64,000 bases of DNA from Eopsaltria australis (GCA_034509425.1 JAVTVJ010000143.1:806001-870000), one strand, 5' to 3'. Numbered from the stretch's first letter, positions 23,939 to 36,825 are shown. The notes: generated by a model from the sequence alone, not told the origin. Made by a program: numbers and translations.

Positions 23939-24454
23939 CCTATAGCTGGTGGCTGCACAAAGTAGCTGGATGTTTTACCAAGGCTGAAATACTAAAAATA
24001 TGGGAAGTTTTTATAGTACTCCATGCTGTACCTAGAAAGCTATAGGATCACTGTGGGACGAGTCAGACTGGCAACCTTATTTCTGACATAAGTTATGTCT
24101 GACAGCTGCTAGTCCTGAGGTGCTTGGCAGGGAGAAACCTCGCTCTGATACCACAGGCCAGAAATCAGAGGAATGCCTTTTTCTCTACCCACAAAGAAGA
24201 AACATATAAGCAACATGCTCTAAAGCAGAGATTGCATTAAAAGGGCTGGCCACAGAATAACTTACAACTGATCTCAAGCTGAATATGGAAACAGGTTGCT
24301 TTGAAGACCCTGGTTAAAACCCCAATAGTGGCTAGGATCCAAGAGAAAGAGAAACAGAGAGGGGATACAGGGAGGCTGAAATTGAACAGTCATTTGTCAA
24401 GAGAATTGAAGCAGAAAAATAATGTGGAGTTCAAAGTCAGTGTCCAGCAAGACC

Positions 24455-24470
24455 AAAAAAAAAAAAAAAA
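24455..24470 (+). repeat. A16 homopolymer
   Basis: This is a pure run of A. No retrocopied gene is recognisable upstream and no flanking duplication was found. Confidence 0.9.
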
Positions 24471-25767
24471 GGCATGTCTAGCTATGAGCACAGCTGAAAC
24501 AGGCCAGACTTGGTGGGACAATGCTACAGCACAACCCCTGGTGTGCATGGCACAGTGAACAGCAGCTCCTTCACCTCACTGAGCTTCTCCTCAGCTGCAG
24601 CAGAGGTTCCTTGATGAAGGAGGGAAGCATCAGGGGAGACAGGCAGACTTGAGTGGGATGGTGACGAGACGCCAGCTCTGCACAAACATGGTTTGACCCT
24701 CTCAGTCTTGAGAAAACCCAGAATGGGTGGGTTTGTTCTCCTCTTCGGGCACACCTCCCCAGATTCACCATTCTGCATTTTTACCATCTTTGAGATGAAC
24801 CTAGGCTTAGCTGTAGGCATTTTTGAGGACTAGCATGCTGTGGCGTTCTCAGCCCACCAGTGATACTTCCTACCTTTTAATTCCCAACTTTTCCTGCCTT
24901 GCTCATCTAAAAGCAAGTGTAGTTTGTGCTACCTGAAGTTGGCAACACTATTTGCTTAGACACCAGTGTCCATAGAACAACAGGTCCTGCTGGTAAGGGT
25001 ATTTCTTTGAAAGCATTATACAAACTACATGCATATGAAAGGAGAAATTGTACAGGGGAAGGGAGTGTTTGCTGAAGGACTGAATGCTTGTCACGCTCTT
25101 GATGAGAAAGTATTAAAGAAATTGAGGAAAACGTTGAGACTCATCTTTACTAGATAAGAAATCCCTAAAGGAGGTGGGATGAGCCCTGAAGGCATACAAA
25201 CAGCACACTTAGAAAAGCTCCCCTTGCTTGAAGGCACAAAGGGTAGGAACTGGATAGGTTCAGCCTGTGGACCAAAAGGGGATAGGAAGGACTAACTGGC
25301 TTCTCATAAAAGACAAAAGGGTGGAGCCTTCTCTTTCTGCATGCTAAAGCATCAAATACGTTAGAGGAGGGTTATCCAGAAACCAGCATATGCTGGTTCT
25401 TTTTTTATGTTGAATGTGTCAGCAAGGTCTTGGCAGACTGTGGGGAAAAAACAGAGTATCTATAAGATTTCAAGGTTGTCACAGATCAGTAACCTCAGCC
25501 GAGGTCTGTTATAGTCATTCAGCAATGATCCCATCTCTTCTTTCATCTTAGGATTCCAATAGTTTCATCCATTTGCTTGCTTTTTTCTTCCTTTTTTTTT
25601 TTCTGTTCATCCTGCAAAACAAAACACCACTGCCTTTTTCCTTTGCTGGAGTTTCACCAAGACTGGACCCTCCTGGCGGAGCTTTGCCAGATATGTCACA
25701 AAGTCACACAATGCATTGCCATGGAGGGAATGGCACGTATATGAATATATAATTTAATGGAGGAAAT

Positions 25768-25790
25768 GTCAGGTCAGCTGAGGACCTGAC
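25768..25790. repeat. Perfect 8-bp inverted repeat
   Basis: GTCAGGTC and GACCTGAC are separated by the seven bases AGCTGAG. The arms pair perfectly. Such a structure can arise by chance in 64 kb; no transcription terminator or RNA gene context is seen. Confidence 0.6.
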
Positions 25791-27664
25791 AAAAAGGTGA
25801 GTGGCTTCAGGCAATTTTCTTTAGGAGATAAGGGTAAAGCTCTGCAGAAGCAAGCCCTCCTGGGTGGGTATCACTCGAGTTGGCCAGGTCCTCAGCGGAT
25901 ACAAATTGTCATAGTTCCCTGCAAATCATCTGGAAAATGATACCCTGGCTGGCAAGCTGCTAAGGTAACAAGTATAGCCCAGGGCAGTGCCAACTAATGC
26001 TGGCTGTGGACCTGCCCATTAGCTGTACTGGTAGTATCAGCTTATGTGAACATATTTGTGGCTCTGGTAAACCTGGAAAAAATGACATTTCCATGGGTTT
26101 GATGAGAAGTGAAACATTTGATGCTTTGGTCTCAAATTTTCTGCTGTCTTCCACAAGAAACAAAGGGCAAGATTTTACGAATGGCCTTCTCTTTTTCCCC
26201 CTTTTGGGGCAAATGTAGGAAAAAGTGTTATCTATGGAATTTCAGAACTTGTTCTTTAACGCAAAACACCAAAACCACCAGAAATAACATTCTCCTGGAA
26301 AATGTAAGATTTAACTTTGCCCTAAGCCAAAATTGCATACTGATTGCTATTCATCATTCTGCTCCCCTCCTATGTACTCTATACGTCTCCAAAATCTTAG
26401 CACAGCAAGCAAAGTTCAAGGAGTATCTGGATGAAACTAATCTTTCCAAAGCAGGTACTCCCCACACCTCTGTTCAGAAATGTCCTTCTCCAGAAGAGAT
26501 TGGACAGCTGTTCTTTGTTGATATCCAGTCTCCCAGGGCCTTCGGCAAACACATTCAGGATCCTGGTTACAGTCAAGGATAATGTTTCCTTCCAGACTCA
26601 TCAGGATGTGACAGGTTTTCTCCAAGTTACCAGTGCATTCACACAACCCTAAGTCCAAAAGACAAACTCCACAGCCCTTCTGCTGTTTGTTGAGCCTGCA
26701 GCCCACCTCAGCAGGAAAACCCACCCAAGGATGATGCTCCAGTACTGGAGATGTGAAAGCCTCTCCAGATCTTGGGGAAAAATGTTATCAGCTGCTTCTC
26801 CTCATCCTGGCAGTAGGAAACTTCAAAAGATGGGTGTGCACTATGGATTTCTCCACCAACTCCCATCAGATGAGCCTTTTTTTTTGTCTGTCTCTCCTTC
26901 TTCTTCAACATTTATAAAATGGGAGCAGGAATATCTGCCTCCCTTAAGAAGATCAGATTCAATAGGGATCTCTTCCCATGTCTTACATTTTACTCACCCT
27001 CCTGTGGAAGGATTCCTACAGGTGTCACTATAGCTTGAGCATCAAGGAAAGGCCATGCACAGCTTCATAGGTGTGTCCTGTAGCATCACTGTATACCCTG
27101 GGGAGGGCTGGAAGGGGTCCTTGCTCCAGGCCTGGCTGCAAGAAACTGTGTGGGTCTGTGTGCTTTGCATAACAGCGCACCACAAAGGGTCCAGCTTACT
27201 CGGAGTACACTATCTCAGCACAGCCCTGCCCCACTGTACCTCTGACCCCTGAGCCCTACAACACTCACAGGGCACTAGAGAAATTCTGCATTGCACTGGG
27301 CTCACTTGTCTTCTCCCTGTTCAGCACCAGCTGAGGACAGATCTATGCTTTGCTTTGCTTTCCTCTTCCTGTGTTTATTCCTGAGCCAACCAAAACACTC
27401 CTTGTGCTGCAGAGCAAGTCACCTATGACATGGGACCCTTATTTTTGAGCTAGGGGTGAACTGAAGACATGAGTCTGCCAGATCATCTGTGGAACATGCT
27501 GGTGGCAGATGGTATATAAACATTTGTTTTCTTATTACTCAAGAAGGGAAAACAGTTGGGAAAGCAAAAGTTTCTTCATTTCTTTTTTTCAAAAATTTAA
27601 GTTAATGAATGGAAAAAATCAACAAACTTCTGAAATTCTTTTTGATAAACAGGATTTTGTCTTC

Positions 27665-27679
27665 AAAAAAAAAAAAAAA
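27665..27679 (+). repeat. A15 homopolymer
   Basis: This is a pure A run without a recognisable retrocopy in front of it. Confidence 0.9.
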
Positions 27680-28004
27680 GAGGCACTTGGCAGGGTTGAA
27701 GTCTGCTATTTTTCATTAGGACAAGATGATGGTATGGGAGGAATGCAGGACAGAGGGGTGCAGATGTGTGAAAGCATTTAGGAAAAGGCACCCAGGGATT
27801 AGAGAAGTGCCTGTTCCCAAAATGGGTTGATCTGAGGTAAAGGAAACCTTTGGGATAGGAAGATAGTAAACCCCTCCCCCGCCCCTTTTATAGTGGATAT
27901 AAACAGTTTTACGGTATTTCCACCAAACAGAAGAAGAAGAAGAAAAAAAAAGATTTCTGCAACACACACATGTTCCCCATTAATTAGGACTGCTGCTAAC
28001 AACA

Positions 28005-28165
28005 CGTTGCGCCAGAGCTGCCAAGAACTGTCAGACGAAGGACAGGGAAGCCCACAGCGGAGGCTCTGCTGCCTCCCGGGGTCCGCCCGCCCGGCCAGAA
28101 CCCGGTCCCGGCTCGGCGCAGGGCGGGGTAGGGCAGGCAGCCGCGCTGGGGGCACGCAGAAATGC
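28005..28165. promoter_or_regulatory. CpG-dense islet 2
   Basis: About 16 CpG occur in roughly 160 bp, densest across 28075-28150, where GC content is very high (CCCGGGGTCCGCCCGCCCGG). A GC-box-like CCCCGCCCC lies 120 bp to the left (about 27879-27887), followed by TTTTATAG. This is the strongest promoter-like composition in the window. It is shorter than a normal CpG-island promoter, and no first exon with a good donor site can be identified. It could be the promoter of a non-coding transcript, an enhancer, or an isolated GC-rich patch. Confidence 0.4.
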
Positions 28166-28997
28166 CCAGCTGCACAGGCAGCCCCTGTTCAGTGTGGATT
28201 CCTCCCCCCCACACTCCACTCCAGCTACAGACATTTTCCACAGAAATTCTGGCTATGCTCGCTTTTGGTTGAGACTTCGGGACTATTTTTGGCTTTTTTA
28301 AAACATGCTGAGGGGAGGCGCCTTCTACTTTTATTCACATAAAGGATCCTTATTTTTATGTATTAAGGGACACGGGAAGAGGAGGGGAGGCAGGGTGAGG
28401 GGAGAGCTGCTTTATGCCTTCATTCAGCTATAGAACAACAACACAAATCTACATGCAAGCTGCTTTCCTCCTCGGCAGGCTCCAGACATGCTCTTTGCTG
28501 TAGCAGAGACCACCCCTGGCATCCCAGTTTTCTCAAGCCATCACTGGGATACAGAGCTGACCGCCGGCTTTTAAGCATCTCTCACCTTCGCACCTCCTTG
28601 CAGGCACTTCAAGGGCTGGGACCAGCTTTATCCTCCTCCTATCAGATCCTCTCTTCTCAGCTCCCTCCTGAACTACTCCCTTCTTCCAAGCTCCCTGAGT
28701 GCTGGTCTGGATTCACCACTGGTTGTGACTGAGGTTGCACACTGATGTGCACACTGGACTGACTCACGTTAGGGTTAAAGCAGGGTCCTGAACTATCTTT
28801 TCCTCTTTAAACAAATGTAGGAAATAGTGTTGCAACAGTGCAGCAAAGTTCACTGCAGGAACTTGAAGGAGGGGGAAATGATTGCATTTTAAAGTAAAAA
28901 TTATTTCCCCACACTTGTATACTCACCGTGTCCAAGTAGCCAGGCCACCAGCAGGCATCAAGATGTGTGTTCCAAGTGCCCAGTCCAGGATCCCTTG

Positions 28998-29013
28998 CGA
29001 GGAGGAGGAGGAG
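28998..29013 (+). repeat. (GGA)n short microsatellite
   Basis: About five GAG/GGA triplets occur in a row. This is a simple repeat. Confidence 0.85.
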
Positions 29014-29804
29014 AGACACCAGCTATCCACCAGCACATCTCCTTGACTCCTTGGAGGTTGGTGATGATTTGCTTGTTTTGGATCTTCCTTTTTGTACTGT
29101 TTAGGAGCACACAGGGATTAGCCTCTCCACCCTGTCCCACCTCAGTGAGTCATCCAAATGTACTCGCTGTCCTTAGGCTCTGGATCTGGGCATCCTAAGA
29201 AGTTGCACTAGATATGTTAAGTGGCTAATTGAGAAGGGTTTTTGCAGCTCTTCTGCCTCCTGTGTCTGCCTCCAAACCAGACACCTGCTACAGCCTCACT
29301 CAGACCAAAGAACACCTCAGCTACAGGTCTCCATAGGAGGAGCAGTCAGAAAGGGGAGAGTTGACAACTGCTGTCTTTTCCAATAGCAGCCTTGCAGATG
29401 CCCGTGAGTTGGAGGCATTTCTGTACAAACTCCAGCCCTCTGACTGCTGGGATGCAGGACTCTACCTGTATCACACAAACTGGGCCAAGCAAAACATCTA
29501 AAGCACAACACTTATCTGTGGTAAAAATTTTGGGATACTAGGACACTATGCTATTCTCATTCTTCCTTTCAAATCCCTAAAATGCTGCTGTTGGAACTTC
29601 AGCCCTGCAGTTTTGTGAGGCTTTATAGCTACAGCAATGCACATGGCCTTATGCCAAAAAAAATTAACTACATACATTCAACTACATATATTCAACATCC
29701 TCTCTACAAATAACATGTGAGGAAATCCTCGTAGCTGCTGTCCAAAGCACTTGGTGACTTGTTCTTGAAAGAAAAGTCCTCTCAGACAGGCAAGAAAACA
29801 TCCT

Positions 29805-29900
29805 GGACTAGATTTTCAAAAGCAGGTAGTGGTTTGAGTGGGTTCCCCATTACACATCCAAAGGACATTATTTTCAGATTATGCTGGGTGCCTTTCTGCT
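29805..29900. repeat. Old degenerate repeat (AGATTTTCAAAAG type)
   Basis: The phrase GGACTAGATTTTCAAAAGC opens the segment. ATTTTCAGATTATGCTGGGT closes it, followed by GCC. This resembles a dispersed sauropsid repeat with AGATTTTCAAAAG and GCTGGGTGC-type arms. A similar opening phrase, CTGATTTTCAAAAGGGCAC, occurs near 30120. The assignment is from memory and the copy is diverged. Confidence 0.38.
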
Positions 29901-30440
29901 AACAGCTTTCCTTCTAGGCATCTTGAACCAAGAGTGAAAAAAGTCAGCAGAACCACAAGGATTTCTGAACTACTAGAGCAGACTGGACATTTTTCTAGGT
30001 TGTAATTTAACAGGAACCATTTGACAGCGTGAATAAAGAACTGTCGGATCTCGGTGCACTTTGGGAGAGCTCCAGGGATCACCTGTTCAGACACATGAGA
30101 GATAAGGAGAATGTTCAGACTGATTTTCAAAAGGGCACCACACTGCTGTTTTGTAGAACATATACTAAGGTTTTTGGTTAAAATACTTATGTTTGGGATA
30201 GTTTATATTTTTGAAAATATAAATAATTTATGTAGAAAGCTAACAACTTCTCTCTTACATACAACTAATCAATTTATTTTAAAACTTTTTTTTTAAAGAA
30301 AAGAGCAACCTATGTGAAAACTTTCAAACATCTCTTCAAATACCCCTTCTAATGACATTTGAAAATCCAGTTTCCCCTTTGGGACGCGTTGCAAGAATCA
30401 ACAATAGTAACAGTTTGATGTCTGTCTTGTTTCAATCCAG

Positions 30441-30536
30441 CGGGGTGGGGGGGAGGGAGGTTTGGCAGAAAGTATTATTGTCATGTGGGAGTTCAGAAAT
30501 GAATTGTCTCCTGGCTAATATTCTTCCACTGCAATG
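30441..30536 (+). other. Possible short exon (96 bp), unproven
   Basis: An acceptor-like site (TGTCTTGTTTCAATCCAG) ends at 30440, and a consensus donor ATG/GTAAGT starts at 30537. The 96 bases between contain stops in two frames. They are open in the frame beginning at 30442, which would read about 31 residues beginning GVGGREVWQK and ending in ILPLQ. I do not recognise the peptide and no neighbouring exon is apparent. A G-run near the acceptor could be a splicing enhancer or coincidence. A non-coding RNA exon is as likely as a coding one. Confidence 0.2.
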
Positions 30537-30553
30537 GTAAGTCAAATAGGCTA

Positions 30554-30567
30554 GTAGCCACGGCAAC
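30554..30567 (+). promoter_or_regulatory. Consensus RFX X-box
   Basis: GTAGCCACGGCAAC fits the X-box consensus GTNRCC-N(0-3)-RGYAAC exactly with a two-base spacer. X-boxes bind RFX factors, typically at promoters and enhancers of ciliary genes and others. It lies 18 bp past the donor-like site of the possible exon at 30441-30536. The match is exact, but function is unproven. Confidence 0.45.
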
Positions 30568-31889
30568 AGCACAGAATTCTCAGCTATTGCTATGGTTATT
30601 TCACATCACTTTGGGGCTACCCCAGTTCATACCGTTATCACTCAAGACATTATTTCATAGTGATTTCATTAATTGAGTGCAATTTGATATATGAATAACA
30701 CCCACATTCATTCTAACAGAGGTCATGTTAACTGCACTTCTGCCTGAAAATGAAGACAAGTCAAGCTAAAACAATGCTACAGTTTTAAAATAAATGCATA
30801 GAGACTGACTAGGGTTCATAGGTGCAGACCAGCTGTGTGATACTTCTCCTTTATCTCACCTACAGTACACATCTTCCTAAGCAAGGTTTTGGGAAAAAGG
30901 TGGGGACTTCAGCATCCCTAATCCCACACCTCTCATGAGCCCTGCAAGGAGGGCTGAACTGGGAGAAGGCAGCACATGTGGGCAGTCAGTGAGAATAATA
31001 CCTGCCAAAATTAGGAGCAACAGTCCAACTACCACCTGTAAAAAAATCATCAGCCTCCTAAGTATCATAATTTGATGTGCATAACTTGAAGAATTTACAG
31101 AACACTGTCAGTCCTGAAGAAACACTTAGTTTAGGAACACTTCCTGGTCAGACAGTCCAAAGAAAGGACAGAGGTACCCACACCCATAACTGGTGGAGTA
31201 ACTGGGCCATGGATAGAAAAAAAAACAGAAGCAAAATGAAAAAAAAAGAGGCCAATTTTCCAGGACACCATATTGCAAAGATGCAGCATTGATTTGCTGG
31301 AGCATGATCTACTGTGTAGTATCAACAAAACAGCAAATCCATGGCACTTCCTGAAGATGTTTGCAATCAAAGTTTGTTTTCCTGTCCAATGGCACTGATG
31401 CCCAAGAAAGCCACAGCACCCCTGAGCTGGTGTTCTGTGCCAGTGCTGTACAGCTGATCAAACAACAGGAAATTCCTGGTTTATCTCCTATGTTCATTTG
31501 TGTTGTCACTTGTTACTCTTCAAAAATGTGCATCAGTTTTCCCAAAGCAAATCTTTGGAGGGCCATGTATCCCCCTCCAGTGTCAAGTTACATAATTTGA
31601 CTGTAATATCTGGGCCTTCTCTGACCAAGAAAGCAAAAAAACCCAGCCAGCCAACCAAAAAAACCAATAACAAACAACAGCAAGTTCAAAAGAGTTCAAA
31701 AGACCCATTTTTCAGAAAATTGAATAATGATGTATTCTGCAAAGACAAACCTCTTGAAGTGTTTCTGGTTTCAGAAATATTTTAAAAACCCAGTGTTCCT
31801 GTTGCTTTCCAGAGTTATCTGAATTCCTTCAAAAGCCCACTCAAGGTTAAAGAAGAAAAACAATGTTATTCTAATGGAACAAAACATTA

Positions 31890-31902
31890 TTTTTTTTTTT
31901 TT
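31890..31902 (+). repeat. T13 homopolymer
   Basis: This is a pure T run. It could be the reversed A tail of an old insertion, but nothing recognisable follows on the minus strand. Confidence 0.85.
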
Positions 31903-34327
31903 ATTACAAGATTTGAAATACAGTTGCAAAAGAAAAGCTAGAAAACCAGAAAGATTCAAGTTTTGAGTTTATCTTGTGCTAATTTTTTGGTGTTTTGTCA
32001 CCTGGGTTTTTTTTCTGAGGTGTTCCTCCTCCAGAGAGCTGCTTCAAAGAAGCTCTCAGAACCCCCCCATTTTTTCTCCACTACTGTTCTATTCTGCAGC
32101 CTTGTTATAGCAGCTTGAGAATATGCAGGGCAGTGATTTTTCTACCTAAGTCCATCATTTTGTTTAGGAAGCCACAGAAACTGCAGCTAGCAGCTCATCA
32201 CTTTATAAACATCCCAACCGTATGCTCTAGAGATCATTCCTGTGTACAAACAGTTTCAGTCCAGTTTCAGCTACTGCAATTTCTCTGATAACAACTTGCC
32301 ATGTTTACATCCATCTGAAACATTAAAACCCCCTGGGGAGCAGGGTGGGTTCTTGATTATTTATCTGTTTGATCGACCTGAACAACTACTCGTGATATTT
32401 TCAAAAGGCTGCCTTCTCGGCAGCTGGAACACCGAGGGGGTTGGTGTTACTTGTCCTTCTCTCCTCGGCTGCCTAATCTCCCTGCCTGCTCTTTAGTGAA
32501 GATGTTAATTCAGAGCAGAGCTGGCAGCGGTCCCCCTGCTGCCCCAGGGGGTTCCTCCTAGCAGTATGCAGGCAGTCATTAGTCTCTGACTATAGTCTGT
32601 CAGGCAGTCCAAGCCACTGGTCCCTGTTCAAGCCAGACAGGGATGTCACATCATGCCAAGTCATGCCATAAAATAACAGTAGAAATAACTTATGTTTTAA
32701 ACCCCTGAGGGCAGCTACCCCATCAGGCTGGCAGATTAGAACACGGACACTAAAGCACAAGGAATGGTGTTGGGGTCTCTGGCTTGCACAGGGGGGAAGT
32801 GGTTTAACACCAAACAACAGAGGAACAAAAGAAGTGTTTGAGCCAGGTTCAGCCTAAGCCTAACTATGCAACTAGCTGATCTGCCTAATTGAGGGCCTCT
32901 TCTAAGCAGTAGGAGGCTAATACACCTTAGCCTTAGCTGTCAGGAGGTGGGACAGGTATAGCCAAGGGTCATCTGGATCCCAGAGTGGGATGAACCACTG
33001 TCTAACAGCAACTCTCTCTTTTCAGTGACTATGGGGCATTTTGTGGCACGCAGGGTGAATGGGGACTAATTAGAGTACTCCAGGCATTCTAATATTTTAG
33101 AAAAATAGCTTGTGTGTACCACAAGGGCATGCCCATAACTTTCAATGTGCTCGTGCTATGAGCAGGGTCACAGAGAAAGACAGACCCTTTATGAAAGGAA
33201 TACATGACAGTAAGAGGAAAATAGGAAAATAAATGTAACTTGGAACAGGCGTAAAAAAAAAAATTCCAATAAAATAGCATTTTCCCCTCAAAATTAATTT
33301 TTCCAAAGTCTATAGGGTTTCAAGAGAAAACCGGGCACTCTTGAAAAGGGATTTTCTGGTAGCAAACCATTTCTCTAAAAATGTGGACATAGCTCTCCCA
33401 GGGATCAGTATGATTCAGTGCTGCTGGAAATATTTAGTAGTTATCTGTAGTGAGATGGCAATATTTTGGTTATTTAGACTTCTGACGAGCATGGATCATT
33501 ACAAATCGCTTATTATGAAGCGTATAAAATGAGGTGGTAACTAGATAAGTTGACAACAAATTATTTTCACTATATATAAGTGCATGACAGTCTATATTGG
33601 AAAATGATAAATTACACCATTCATGTGCCCTGAATTCACTGTAATCTCTCAAGGGGGGAAAAAATCTAGGTTAAATAATGGGCAACTAAACAGAGACATA
33701 TGTTCAATGTGCACCACAGATCAGAAAAGCAATGAGATGTTGGAAATCCTGCAACAATAGCTTTCCTCAAGCTGGAACTGCCAGCTGAAACTGAGAAATG
33801 CCGACACTTCTTTTTGCCTGATAAACCCTCTAAAATATCCACCTCTCCTTCCACTCCAATGAGGCATGAAGTTGGTAGCACCCCACAGCACTGGGGGAAG
33901 TGTTGCTGTGATTTGTGTGCGGCCATGAGTGGCACTGGCACTTCATCCCAGTTCCGCACATCCCCTGCTGTGACTCCAGCCCTTCCTCTGGGGCTGCTCT
34001 GCAAACTGCCAGAGGCTCACGGGTGAGAATGCAGGAGTCTGATCACCTCTGATGAAACCATCCCTATCACCTGTGTGTGCTCCTTGTGTTTGGAAGGAAA
34101 GGGTGCGGAGCTGATCCCTGGAGAACAAGGGGTTTTGCTGCCCGTGGAGGCGGCACTGTAGGATGATGCTAGAGGCAGATGCCATCCAGATTGTTGGGGA
34201 AGCACTGGGAGAGGTGGCTCCTCCAAAAACACCCCAAGCTACTGGCACACCTCACGATTTCCTCTCTCCATGCCTTCCTGCCAGATGCACTTCTGGGGTG
34301 TCCATGCAGGTGGAGGGTGGGCTCCCA

Positions 34328-34500
34328 ACGGGAGAGGGGTGGGCAGCAGTGGCTGCCCAAAGCGCCGGCTGGCCAGCGGGCGGACGGGGTGAGCCGGCCC
34401 TGAGATGCATGCGTGGCTCTGGCCCGGCTTTTCGTCTGTGCAGGAGGGGGGCTGGCGGCGGCAGGCGAGCCAAGTCAGAGCATAGCCAAGCGAGAATGTT
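34328..34500. promoter_or_regulatory. CpG-dense islet 3
   Basis: About 14 CpG fall in roughly 170 bp, with phrases such as AAGCGCCGGCTGG, AGCGGGCGGACGGGG and GGCGGCGGCAGGCGAG. Further scattered CpG continue to about 34700. GC enrichment makes all frames unusually open on both strands here, so the long open frames are not evidence of coding. Possible roles are a small promoter or enhancer; no TATA box or initiator was identified. Confidence 0.35.
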
Positions 34501-36825
34501 CTGGCAGCCCTTCCTGGCAGCCTCAGCAAAGTTATTTATCACTTTGTGCATTTTCCTTCTCATCTGTGTACAGCCGGCTCCAATGGCTCAGCTTGCATTT
34601 TGCCTTCCAGAGCCAAGCCAGTCCCTTGGCTCTGCTCGGTCTTGGCTGTCCATTCACACCTTCTGTCTCCTCCAGCCCTTCCTGGAGCAGCGCGGGATCG
34701 CAAATTAGGAGTAGGTGTCTATAGCCAGGGAAGAGATCGGAGCATCAGCAACCTACACCAATGGAAAAGAGCACATCTCTCCCAGGGAGAGAGAACACCA
34801 AGCTGCTGTTTACTGGGGCTGAGGAGTTGTGCACAGTTTGTGCTGCTCCCAGGCAGCCTCTGCTGGGGAGCTCCAGTGCCTGCCGGCAGCTATGAGACAT
34901 TTTCTTTTATTTATTTTAAGGATTCTGCCTTTGCGCTGACTTTTTCCAAATTGGTGGATGCAACAACAGCGAATTTACAGCAAAATTTTCCAGTTCTATG
35001 GACTCTTTTCCATACTGCTGATGAATTTTGCCAAAACGTCTAATGAGGTTGCCTAAATTGGACTTGAAAATAATACCAGCTGCATTCAGATATTTATAAG
35101 GCTCACATTTGCTCTTGATAAGGGCACACCACACTCTTCTAAACACTGAACATTACAAAAGCAGTTCAATACCAACTCTATTACACTTGCATCATCAAAA
35201 GCCTGGACAATAGTTTCAGGACTCAGCCTAAAGGAAGAACCCCTGAATTTAGCTGTCATTTTTCTTCTCCTCCTTGAACTGCCCCTGCAGTTTTGTCTGG
35301 GGCTGCTAAATTCAGTGCCAGAGTAACAGCGAGACTGCATTTGACCTTGTTGAGTTTCAGGCACTGCAAAGATTTATATTTTTCTCCTGGATGTCACACT
35401 CTAGGAGATGCTAGATAATTCCCAGCCTCTGCATGGCCAGATCTTGACTACCTTCTAGCCATCTTGGTCCCAACAGGGCAAAACCTCCTACTGTTCTTAT
35501 CAGACACTTTTTTGTTTTTAAATCGCTCTGATCAGATGGTGGAGGGATATGAAACAGGACAAAGTGAGGCTGAAGGGGCACCTGGTCTGCAGCGGATTCC
35601 CAGAAGCACTCATAACAACAAAGTGCATTGAACAGCAGCTTCCCATCATGAGCCCTTGATTTTCACATCCTGAGAACGTTCCAAAATTGGGCTGCAATTT
35701 CTCAGATTTGGTCTCTGCCTGAAGGTAGAAGAGGAAGTTGAGTAAAATCCCTTCAGACCTTCTGAAATGAGGAGAGAATGAAAAATTACATTTTCTTATT
35801 GTAATAAAAATTCTAACCATTTTTTTCTCTGTAAAAGGCCACATCAAGCTGCTTGGAATTTGAAACTTGGTGTGGGTATAGCTCTCATTACAAGCCAGAT
35901 TCAAAGCAAGCTGAGGTCAATAACTGTCTCTCCTTTGATTTTGCCTGTCTCTGAAGAAGACCCTACAGCTAGGTAAACAAATCGTAGAGAAAATCGTTCA
36001 GAACAGTTGTGCCTATTTTCTACTTGGGAGTTGCCTGGGAACAAGCTCAGTTTATTTGCAATGTGTCTAGGGTTTAGATGTATTCACCAAAGCCCAGCTT
36101 TGCTCCATCCTCCTCAATTTTTATTTTAGAACCTTGCTCCATGAATAATCTCCTCGAAGAAAATATCCACCAGCAGATGAAAGGACATCTTTAGGTAAAG
36201 AATTTGTAAAGAAATATTTCTACACTGTTTTTTTTATAGCTGGGTCACAAGCGGATGATTTGTCAGTGTTATGCATCCCTCGTGCCCACCCCAGTGTATC
36301 TGAGGTCCTGCAAGCTGTTCACATTTCAGTGTGCTGCAAGGTAGAGAGCAACAAAGCCCTTGGTGGACTGAGGACTGAGCTCCACATCTCCCTGCAGCTC
36401 CAGCTTAGGGACCATCCTCTCTCTTGGCATTGAAGCTCAGAGGTCTTTCTTTGTTAAATTCTACTTCAGTTGGTTTAATTCCATTTTCTTGCTGAAAGAG
36501 GATTTAGTAAAACAAACAAAACATCTTACCAATGTGAATATTCACAATTAATGACAAAACTCTGAAACAGGAAGGTCATTTCTTGGGAGGGAGACTGGTA
36601 TTATTTTGAATGAAGGAAAGAGTGCAAAGATCTTGCAATATTTGCTGTAAATGGGTTGTTATGGTGAACATTCCTGTCAGCAAGTTCATTAGCTCAGAGA
36701 TCCACGAGTGAACAGAGACCAGAAAATATGCTTAAAAATTGAAGAACAGATTAGTGGACAATATTTTGCAATCTTTGTCTAGCTCTGCTTCTCACTGAGA
36801 ATTAGTAACTTTACTCCAGGCCAGA

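Larger units (their letters stand above)
19091..28004. other. Non-coding stretch, no gene seen
   Basis: No exon, retroposon or RNA gene is recognisable over about 9 kb. Items listed separately are the CRE/X-box-bearing stretch around 20995-21660, A runs at 23911-23938, 24455-24470 and 27665-27679, and a hairpin at 25768-25790. None of the A runs is preceded by a readable retrocopy. A few donor-like GGTAAG sites occur (for example near 24990), but no matching acceptor and open exon pair with them. Confidence 0.65.

Noticed and set aside
24400..24470. Processed retrogene ending in A16
   Set aside because: No open frame or known gene is recognisable upstream, and no flanking duplication was found.
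27879..27905. Core promoter (GC box plus TTTTATAG)
   Set aside because: A TATA-like match this weak is expected by chance; it was kept only as context for the CpG islet at 28005-28165.
34163..35043. Open frames up to 181 codons around the GC-rich islet
   Set aside because: Stop codons are depleted in several frames on both strands because of GC richness; the translations are low-complexity and lack any family signature.
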